From assembly GCA_009782405.1 (NCBI GenBank), contig WRJC01000012.1:16854-80853 (forward strand): a DNA stretch of 64,000 nucleotides, written 5' to 3'. Positions 35,854 through 46,100 of this stretch are shown one piece after another. Position 1 is the stretch's first letter. Every line of letters starts with the position of its first letter. The position numbers were made by a program, and so were the translations under genes. The notes beneath the pieces are model-generated. The model ran no database searches and had not been told where the DNA came from. It saw only the letters and a program-made list of their open reading frames with translations. The DNA is from Oscillospiraceae bacterium (GTDB lineage: Bacteria; Bacillota_A; Clostridia; Oscillospirales; WRJC01).

Positions 35854-37044
35854 ATGGACTATATATCAGTCCGTCAAGCCGCTGAAAAATGGGGCGTGTC
35901 TGTTAGACAAGTTCAGGCGCTGCTAAAGGATAACCGTATTGAAGGCGCGGCTCGTTTGGGAAATCGCGTTTGGTCTATTCCCGCCGATGCGAAAAAGCCC
36001 GGCGACCCGCGCTCTGAAAAGAAAACGCCGCAAAATGACTTTAAATCCGACTTTGCGCATATCGTTTCGGCTGTTTTTGTACTTTCGCCGCGGGATAATC
36101 CCGAAAGTATTCTGGATAGCATAAAAGAGAAAAGAATCCGGCGTATGGCCGAGGCTACGTTTGCCCATTTTCGCGGTGATTTTACGCAGGCGATAGAATA
36201 CTATAAGCAAAACGAAGGAGACGACGCAATTAAGCTTTATTCCTCCGGGCTCGCAATAGCGGCCGCGATGAGCACAGGGGATTATTCCTTTTATACAGAA
36301 GTCGAAACCTTTCTCAAAAATATAATCGGAGCGAATATAAGCGATGAAATAACCGTTTATGCGGAATCATCGTTATCCATCGCCTATTTAGGGGCGATAG
36401 CGCCCAATATGGTTCCCGAGTGGCTGAAAATGGGGGACTTTTCCTCGCTCCCGCCCCAAGTAATGCCTGATACGGTATTCAAGCGCGCGGTATATCTGAA
36501 GTGCATCGGGAAATATGAAGCCTTGATCAACGTAGCGAAGACCTCGCTGGCTTTTTTTGATTCGCCGCGGGAACAATCCATTCCCGGTATTTTTATGCGC
36601 TTGCTGTGCGCCTTTGCCTATTTTGCCATCGGCCGCGCGGAGGAGGCAAAGAATTGGCTGCTGGACGCCATGGACATGGCCCTGCCCCACGGCTTTATCA
36701 CGCCATTTTCGGAATATATCACTCAGTTTGGCGGTTTGATGGATCAGTGCCTTATGCAAAAATACCCGGAATACTACGACGCTGTGGTCAGTCAGGCGAA
36801 ACGCACGCTTGGGAATTGGATTTCTTTCCACAACCATTTCACAAAAGACAATATTATGTCCATTTTGTCGCTGCGGGACGCCCAGATAGCCCTGCTTGTG
36901 GCACGGGGCGTGCCTTATAAGCAAATCGCGGAGCAGTTTCATATGTCGGTCGGAACTCTTTGCAATCAAGTGCAAATAATTTATGACAAATTGATGATAA
37001 CAAAAAAGCCCCGCCGACAGGAACTCGTGAAATACATTCTTTAA
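35854..37044 (+). CDS. LuxR-type regulator with N-terminal HTH
   Basis: A 396-residue regulator with two DNA-binding regions. Residues 1-50 are an excisionase/MerR-like helix-turn-helix (ISVRQAAEKWGVSVRQVQAL, then RLGNRVWSIPADAKKP). The middle (about 65-325) is alpha-helical and TPR-like (AHFRGDFTQAIEYYKQNEGD, FAYFAIGRAEEAKNWLLDAM), a probable sensing domain. Residues about 330-390 are a LuxR helix-turn-helix (LSLRDAQIALLVARGVPYKQ). ATG at 35854 has GGAGGCTCC upstream. It directly precedes the giant S-layer-type gene, separated only by a palindrome, and is a good candidate to control it. Confidence 0.85.
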   Translation: MDYISVRQAAEKWGVSVRQVQALLKDNRIEGAARLGNRVWSIPADAKKPGDPRSEKKTPQNDFKSDFAHIVSAVFVLSPRDNPESILDSIKEKRIRRMAEATFAHFRGDFTQAIEYYKQNEGDDAIKLYSSGLAIAAAMSTGDYSFYTEVETFLKNIIGANISDEITVYAESSLSIAYLGAIAPNMVPEWLKMGDFSSLPPQVMPDTVFKRAVYLKCIGKYEALINVAKTSLAFFDSPREQSIPGIFMRLLCAFAYFAIGRAEEAKNWLLDAMDMALPHGFITPFSEYITQFGGLMDQCLMQKYPEYYDAVVSQAKRTLGNWISFHNHFTKDNIMSILSLRDAQIALLVARGVPYKQIAEQFHMSVGTLCNQVQIIYDKLMITKKPRRQELVKYIL

Positions 37045-37080
37045 ACAAAAAAAAGTGAAGTTTTGACCATCAAACTGCAC

Positions 37081-37109
37081 TTACAAAACGATGAAAAATC
37101 CCCTATAAT
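37081..37109 (+). promoter_or_regulatory. Promoter of the giant surface-protein gene
   Basis: TTACAA (37081-37086), 17 nt and TATAAT (37104-37109). The -10 box is part of the left arm of the palindrome at 37094-37137. Confidence 0.6.
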
Positions 37110-37137
37110 GTTGTAGAACAAATTATAGGGGATTTTT
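37094..37137. terminator. Palindrome: terminator and possible operator
   Basis: AAAAATCCCCTATAAT (37094-37109) and ATTATAGGGGATTTTT (37122-37137) form a perfect 16-bp stem with a 12-nt loop. A-run and T-run flanks make it a plausible bidirectional terminator for the LuxR-type gene. It also overlaps the promoter of the next gene. Confidence 0.75.
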
Positions 37138-37165
37138 ATGCCCTTTTTGGGATGGAGAATGAAAT

Positions 37166-40100
37166 ATGAAAAAGCTTTCAAAAAGATTACTCAGCGTAAT
37201 GCTGTGCGTTGCCATGCTGGCCGCGCTGTTGCCGGCGGGCGTGTTTCCCGCGCTCACTCCCGCGCTCATCGCATTGGCGGCGGGACCGGCGGCGAGATCG
37301 GAGACTAAGGTTACGGAAATTGACGGACTGCCGGCAATAACGGTTTCTTATAACGGCGCATATGGAGCGCCCAACATTATTCCCTCGAATGTGGGGGTCC
37401 GTGAGTTTATATTGACTCTTGCGGCGCCCCTTGCATACGCGGTAAGCGTGGATTACCGAACCTTGGAGGGATCGGCGAAAGCAGGCATGCTCTATGAGGA
37501 AGCAAGCGGAACGGTTACATTCCTGCCCGGCGAGGTGAATAAAACCGTACAGATTACTTTTTTGGCAAGCGGATTTGCCGGAACGGACATAGAAACGCGG
37601 TGGAGCGAGGCAAAGAGCATGATCGTGCAGTTCCATCCGGTGAATGCGCTGCTTGAAGCGGCCGATTTTAGCGCTTACAGCGACAACAGCCGCTTTGACA
37701 TACAAAACAACGGATATTCGCTCAGCTTCAAGTTCGCTTTCCTTAAATCGGAAAACACTTATGAAGCCTCGCGCGGAAATTTCTATAATTATTACGCTTA
37801 TGACAGCCTTTCGGGCGAACCGGATGCGAAATACAGGGTTACAATTAACCCTTTCCCTTTGCCCTCGGAAGAATATGTGAACCAACGGTTTGATGATTTG
37901 GGAAAGAACGCATACGGCCGTATGAATTTTGCCTTAAGCGACACAGGCAACGCTTATGACAACAACAGAAATCCGGGTTTCGGTCAGGAATCCGCAGCTT
38001 TTAAGAACGCGCTTGCGGACTCCAACGCGTCGGGCGTTTCGGTCGGGATGGAGCTGTATCGGTCAAACGACGAAAATATACCCATACGCGCAGGAGAGTT
38101 TCCTCTAAAAGAATGGTTTAATTTCATCACAGCGCCGGATTCGGATTTATACGCAACCGGAAAAATAACGGTGCTGTCAAGCTATTCGGAAAGCGACCCG
38201 AATTATCCGTCGGACACGGAGTTTTATAATACAGCGGTCGAGAAAGGCTTCTACCAGAACTGGCCGGAGAAATATCTCGACAACACATTCAAGCTATGGC
38301 TCGGAGGCCATGAATATTCGTATCCTAATTACCCGGATGAAAGAGGCTCGTTTTCGGAGGCTTTGGACGGCGGCAAGCGCGCTTACTGTTATCTTCCGAG
38401 GGAGCAATACGCGGATTTTTGCAATATGCCGCTTACGAGATTTCTGATTTATGATCAATACATTATGGACGCGCCGGATGTTTATCCGGCACGAGTGGAC
38501 GCCGGCATTTATACTGCGGGGCAGTTTTCTGCCGAGCTGATTGACTTCATCCCGCCCGTGGTCAGGTCTGTCACCGCGCCGACGGGCTCGCCCGACAAAC
38601 CGTTCTTGCCGGGTTCGGCCATTCCAGTGACATTGGAATATTCAGAACCGGTCGCCGTTTCCGACGGCGCTTATATCACTGTCAACGGGATTGCCGCGCC
38701 GCTTGCCGACAAACGGCTCTATGGCATAGGCGATCGGTCGCCGCAGATAAGCAAATATGCGACTTTCCTTTACATTGTTCAGGAAACCGACAACCCGACC
38801 AGACTGGATGTGGAAATACCCGACCCGACTATGTTTACGGACATAGCGGGCAATATACTCGCTACCGTTGAAGAAGAGGCGGGCGTTTATTGGGACACGC
38901 TCGGCATTGATTTCACACAGCCGCATATAGCCAATTACCACGATGACACCAAAACCTATGACGCTGTATATATGCGGACGCCATTTGAATTCGCGGCAAT
39001 CTCCGATTTTAAGACCGACAAAACCACTTACAGCTGTAGCGATACCGTTACGGTAACGCTCACGGACAACATAAACACACAGATCAGCCTGTGGCTGTTT
39101 AACGCTATTGACAACGGCACTGATGTGCTTTATTCCGACGGCAAAGGCGGCGCTTATCTTGCTATTTGCAACCCGCTGACCGACGAGCTTGACACATACG
39201 GCCTGAAATGGACGGGCGACGAATCGCCCCGTACATACATCGCGCAGTTTCCCGCGTCAAAATACGCGCCATACGCCTCGAAAATGCAGCTCGCGCTGTT
39301 CTACGGCGGCGATGTCGTATATGAGGACGGCGTGTTTTCAGGCGGTAAAATTTTATACGAAAAGCTGTTTTATATCGATTTGAACGAACCGAATTATGTT
39401 ACATCGGTAACAATAAATGAGGCCTCTTACCCCACAAACGGCAAAATTTATTTTTCAGACGAAAACGCGACGCAGCTGTCCGCCTCAGTCAACCCAACAG
39501 ATGCGGACTTCACCGAAATCGCGTGGTCAAGCTCTGACGAAAGCGTCGCGGAAATTGATTTTGACGGTTATATTCTGCCTCAAAAGGCGGGAAAGGCAAA
39601 ATTCACGGCGACCGCGGCAAACGGCGGCATTGAGGGAATGGCAGTAAGCGCGGAAACCGTTGAATTCGAGATTGTCGACGACGGGGCGAAGATTTTGCAA
39701 ATCAAGAGCAATGTCAACCGCTTCAGCACGAGAAAAGGCGACGGCGTTACCGTAAAATGGACGACGAACCTCGATTACGCGGTCACGGATTTCACCGTAA
39801 AGCTGTTTGAGGCGAACAATATGAGCGAAGTGTATGGTTACACAGGCAGGCTGACCGAATCGGATATGACGCTTGACGGCGCGTTATTGCAAGAAATATC
39901 GCAAAGGGGAGCGAACCTTTCGCCCGAACCGGCCTATATTTTTGAGATAAGCGCGGCAAACCCCGACAATCCGGGCAAAATCTTAAGCGCGACCGGATAT
40001 ATAATCGTCTATCCCCAGCCGCCGTCGATCAAATTCGCCGCGTTGGATAGTATGTATATAACCGATAAAACAAGCAGTTTTACGATTGAATGGGCGATGG

Positions 40101-43100
40101 AAAACCTCGACCCCGGCACTGACTATTTCGAGCTTGTCATAACTAAAAACGGTGATCTGCAAAACCCCTTATACTTTGCGACCGATTTCGTAAACGGCTT
40201 GAACAGCTATACGTTTCCTATTGGAAAGGTTGCGGGCGGATTAAAGGATACCTACAGTATTCAAGCGATTGCAATGAACGCCAGTGGAAACTGCTTAGAC
40301 GCGGCGCTTTTGTATGTGTATGACGACTCCGCGCTTAAAATACTTGTGAAAGACGCGCAGGGAAGCGACGTTACCCCGGCAAACGGGATGCTCACGCTTT
40401 CAAACAGGAGCGTGATCTCAGATTTATATAACACAGGCGGCAGCGATGCCGTTCTCGCCCTCAGACGCGACATTAACCTGCAAAGATATATCAGCATCAA
40501 TTACGGCGATTACGCCTGGAATATAATAAGCGACCAGATCGAATGGCTTTCAGACAACGCCGCCGTCGCGACGGTCAACTACAGGCAGGGCACGGTTTAC
40601 GAACCGCTTTCGAATCTCACATATGTGAAATATCCTCCGGGAACGGATTTCTCGCTCGCGGGCGTCGGAAACGGCGCGGCTAAAATCACCGCGACACATT
40701 CGCGCTCAGCCCAGAAGGTGGAGCTTGACATAAACGTCGAGACGTTAAAGGATCAGCTTTATCTCTTCCAATACTATCCAAAACAGGAAACAAGGGTCAG
40801 CTATGTGAACGGAGCGGGTAAGACAATAAACCTCGTTTCGGATTCTGAAGGCGCGTTAGCCGTTTATGAACCGTCGGGCATTTCGGGAAGCGTAAGCGTT
40901 CAGTCGGGCAGCGGCGAGTGGGTTTATCTCGGGACGGCTTACAACAATCGGCTCAAATCCGGTGAATACGACAGCGCGAACAAAGGGCTGTATCCGGTAA
41001 ATATATTCCAGCTCCGCAACACGAAGATCGAGGTTTATATCAAGAACCCCGACGGAGGGACGCCGTGGTCGGGCCAGGCGCGTTACGGCATCGCAGTCTA
41101 TAAAAACGGCAGGATTTGCAATGAGGCGACGATTCACTATAACGATAACAAGGTACTGGAGGTGCCGGCTTCCGGCCTGTTCAGGCTGAATCTTGACGCA
41201 TCCAAATTCTGGATTGACAGCGATGACGAAGAGTTGAAAATGAGCGACAGCCTTGAGTTTGAGTATATCATCGAGTGCGTCGCAAACGACAGCTATTATC
41301 CCTTGTATTTCCTGGCGGACGGGACGATGAATACATTGGACATAATCCATACCGGCGCGAACATCGCGCAGCTCCGCGATAACAGCCTGGGCGTACCGAA
41401 CCCGTTCCTCGCCGCTCAGAAGGTAAAAAGCCCCGCATTGACCGGGGCGGCCGACATAATAGCATACGAGGGGAGCGTCGGACCCGGAAAATATGTCGCG
41501 CAGGAGACGATCACAAGCTCATTACTGTGGTGGGGAGCGAATCCCGACGTGAATTACGGGCTTCGGTTTGAACTGATGTACGGGGCAAGGCTTGGGTCGC
41601 AGACGACGCTGACCCGCAGACTGCCGTTCTATGACGCGGCGCTGTCGGTCAACGACGCGTTTCTATCCAATGAGACGATCGGCCCCGGCACGGCGTTCAA
41701 TCTTGGCGCGGGCGAAGGGAGCTACGGCAGGCTTGTCACCCTGAAAGAAAACGGCAACTGGCTGGAAATGATAAACACCACGTTCAAAATCACCAACGGA
41801 GTCGGGATGTCCGACCCCAAGGACAGCCCGTCTATCGGGAATACGGTCAATGATCTGGAAGACCTGATAAACACAAATCAGTTCAACATTGATGAATCGA
41901 TATCGGATACTTTGGGCGTCGTAAAAACGCTGCAAGCGGTTGTGGGGGCTTTGTCGCTCGGGCAATTTGGTCTTACCTATGAGCCGACCCACGACCCGCT
42001 GTTGTATTACGCCTATTTGACGCTGTTCCAGAACGAAGCCGGGAACTGGCAGGCGACAGGCACATTTGCCATTCCCGAAATTTTTGAATTAAAGATAAAC
42101 GCATATATCAAGGGAGAGGTGCGTTTCGACGCCACAAACGGGGATTATGACCTGCAAATCGTTGAAGGCGGGCTTGCGGTCGGGTTTGAAGGATCGATAC
42201 CGCTCGGCAGCGTCACAGTACTCATTCCGATTCCGATAACACTCAGCCTTGCCCTTGAACTCGGTTTCGGAATAGGAATGCAGATCCACAGAAGCACGGG
42301 ATTTTCCGCTGATCAGCGAAACAGAAAAGACCCGACGCCCGGCAAGGTGGACCTTCTGCTGTCCTTCGACTTTCACTCCGGCGCAGCGGCAAAGCTCGGT
42401 TTGGGGGGATCGGGAGAAGATGTTGGCGCATTTGTCGGCGTGTACGGCAATTTAGTGTTTGGCGCCTATGTCGGTATGTTGAATATTTATAACAAAGAAT
42501 TATCGGATTTGCACGGGATGGATAGCTTTGAATCAATCAATGGGCAAAGACTGAGCCTTAAAGGCGAGATCGGCGTCAAGGCGGATATTAACATTTTGGT
42601 CGTAAACAGGTCTGTTTCGTATAAATTGTATGAATGGAATTTCCCGATAGCAAGCTACGATGAACCCGAACTCATTCAGGAGTATGTGACCAAATACGGG
42701 ATGAAACCTGTCTTCGATTCGGGTTTCACTCCGCAACAGGTGGCAATGGCGGTATATGACCTCTACGCGGCGGGATTTGAGTTGGAAGCGGTAGAACTGC
42801 TGCACTCGGTAACCGGCGGCTTGAATATCGAAGAGGAATCGTCGGGCTGGCAGCTCGAAAGCCGCGATCATTTGACAAATGAAAGAAAATGGGGCGCGTC
42901 GAATCTGTCGCCAAGATTATTCAGCGCGTTCGCAATGTCCGGCGCGATAACCGACATTCTGACCAATGCGTACCCGTATTGCGTCCCGATGGTTTCGCAT
43001 GACGGCAAATTGATGGTCTACCGTTCGGACGCGGACAGCTCCGATGTAAACGATGCAAACATAAGCTGGGCGGTGTCGAACAGCGCGGGCTATGACGATA

Positions 43101-46100
43101 TGGGCGCAATAGACAAAAGCGCGAGCGCGCTTCCGGCAGCAAGCAAATTCGATTTTTCCGGAAACAAAAATTTTGCGGCGGCTGTCTGGGAAGCGCAGAG
43201 CGAGGCGGTTTCATTTATAAACCCCCTTTCGCCGACCGACGAAGAAATTGACGCGATGTTCCAAAACGCCGAAATCGTCGCGGCTGTTTACGATGGCACG
43301 GGCTGGGCGACGACACGGCTGACCGACAATGTGCAGACCGATATGTCGCCCATCGTAACGGCAAAAGACAACCGCGCATTCGCCGCTTGGAAAAACATGG
43401 CGGGCAGCGGCACGGCGGACGGCGAGCTGAATATCGGCGATGTCAACAGCTGCGTGTGGTTTAGCATTTATGATGGAGCCAAATGGAGCGATGCCAAGGT
43501 TCTGCTCGGCAACGCTTCCGGAGTGGGCTCAATGAACGCGGCAATGCTCTCCGACGGAACAGCCGCTATAACCTATGTTGTCGACAGTAAGGCATACTGC
43601 ATGACGGTTGACACGGACGGCAATATAAAATCAAACTCTCGCCTTTCCTACGGCGGCTCATCTCAGAATCCGCAGATTACGGCGGCGGATTTTAACGAAG
43701 GCGAGCATTTTGTGGCTGCTTGGAATCAAAGCGACAAAGACGGAAACAACAACGCGGAATTTGCCGTGATCTCAAAAAACGGCGCGGTTTCCGACGAACT
43801 TACGAGACCATTGATCTCGGCTGTGACAAGCCAGAACATACAGATTGGGGAAGGTTTCCGTTTTGCGCCGGATTCAAAGGGCAGCATTGACGGACTCTCA
43901 ATCCTGTGGGATAAAATAAAAATTCCGGACGACCCCGATATGGCCGCTTCTTCCTCACTCTATGGCGTTAAGATCAATTACGGCGCAGCCGGAAATATTT
44001 TCTGCACCGTTCCCCAGCTCGTTGCGGAAGCGAACGGCGAAGAACAGTTATCGAGTTTTGACGGGTGGTATGACGGTGATTCCGACACATTGAACGCAGT
44101 CATGCTGCTGCGGGATTGGTCTGATGCCAATAACGGCGCTTCGCGGATCGGACAGGCGTCGGTGCGCTTTGCAAACGAAATAGAAGCGAGCGCGTTTGTG
44201 GATCAAGAGGAAATCGTACATGACTTCGACACCGTATTTCCTTTCTATGTCACAAACAAAGGCGCACAGATAGTTACTTCCGTGGAAATCAGCCTTGAAG
44301 ACGGCACATCGGCAACATTTGCCGGCATGAACCTGCTGCCTAATCAGACGGCCATGTTGAATATGGACTATCATGTCCCCTCCGCAAAAAACAGTATTAA
44401 GGATTTATCGTATACTGTTGAAGCGAGTTTCACGGGCGGCGACAGGCAATACGCCTATGGTACGCTTGGCATCGCGATCCCGAATGTCGGGATCACGTCA
44501 ATGACAATGGTAGAGGCAGGCGGCGGGCTGAGGGCGTTCCGCGTTTCGCTGCAAAATCTGAGCAATGTGGAGTTCGACAATAACACATCGGGTTATACGG
44601 CACATTTGGGAATATACACCGACCCGAACTATTGCACCCTTGCACAGGATGCCGAAGGAAATGATATGCTCTACACGCTCACGGGCGTAGAATTGGAACT
44701 TTTAGACAGCTCGGCATTGACTAAGCTGATAACCTACGCTTTACCGGATACAGGATTTGAGGACGGCGATATACGCTTGTACGCTAAAGTATGGGCCAAG
44801 GAAAACGGCGCGGAGATTAGCCAATACTATACGCAGAACGAAACCGGAAGCATTTTGTTCACCGAACCAGTCAGAGCAAACGATGGGAATCCAATCAAAC
44901 TCTCCGTCAGACAAGATAATTCGTCCGGCATCACCGAAGCGGTTGTCACGGTCACAAACCTCTCGTTTATTCCGCAGACAGGCGGCAACCTCGCGGTCAT
45001 GCTGCTCGGCGCCGGCGGGGAAGTATTGGAAACGAAGCTGTACGCAACAACAGTGAACGGCTTAATCAGCCTCGGAAAAGAAGAAAGCAAATCCTTTGCG
45101 TTCACCTTCTCGCAAGCGGGATATTCCGTGCAGGCGGGGTATTATACCGTTGACCCCGATAGCATGAATGCGGATATATCATCGCTTCAGCTTTCGGCAA
45201 TCGCAATAACTTTCGATAAGAATATTCTTGATTATAACCTGTCCGCAATGAATATAGGCGGTACGACTTTGATGGCTGCGGCGGTAAATCCGGCGGCCGC
45301 ATTATCGGTAATCGACGCTTCGGGGCAAACCGTAGCAACCGGTATAGGCGTGGTGTCATATACCCTGTCGCTGCCCAACGGCAGGGCTACCGGCGTTCAG
45401 GTATTAGTCGAACCGGAAAACACATCCGCCTCAAGCAAAACATATTCGCTGAGCATAACAAACACATCCGGCGGCGACGGCGGCATTGTCATAAGCAGTT
45501 CAGGCAATACCGTGACAGTCGCTGACAATAATTCCATTGGCTTTATCCCCGCTAAATGGCAATACTGTTTGGACGGCGTGTGGTCTGCCGAATATACATG
45601 GAGCGCATCCAACAGTTTCAAGCCTGTAATCGAAAGCTATTCGTTGCTGTATGTGAGGGTATTTGACGCCGAGGGCCGGTATATGGACTCAAACGCGCTT
45701 TCGGGAAATGCCGCGGCGCAGTGGACATATAGCGGCGGCGATGGCAATGGGGGTGGGGGGTATAATCCTCCGCCGACGCCTGATCCGACACAACCGCCCG
45801 GCCAAACGGATAAGGTGATGGGAACAGTCAACGGAATACAAGTCGAATGTACATTGAACGCCGACGGCAGCGTGACATTGGCTTTGAGCGCTGAGGATAT
45901 GGCGAAATATCCGATGAAGGGCAATGTCTTTGCCGTTGAGGTCAAAGGTTGTAAGGCTGTAAACGTAATCCTGCCAATCTCAGCGTTAAAAAACGCCTCG
46001 GCGTTACAAATCAAAACTGACGCAGGCGCAGTCATCTTTACCAAAAAGATGCTGCAAGCTTATAAAGCCGAGCATGGAGACATACTCGAAGCGTCGCTAA

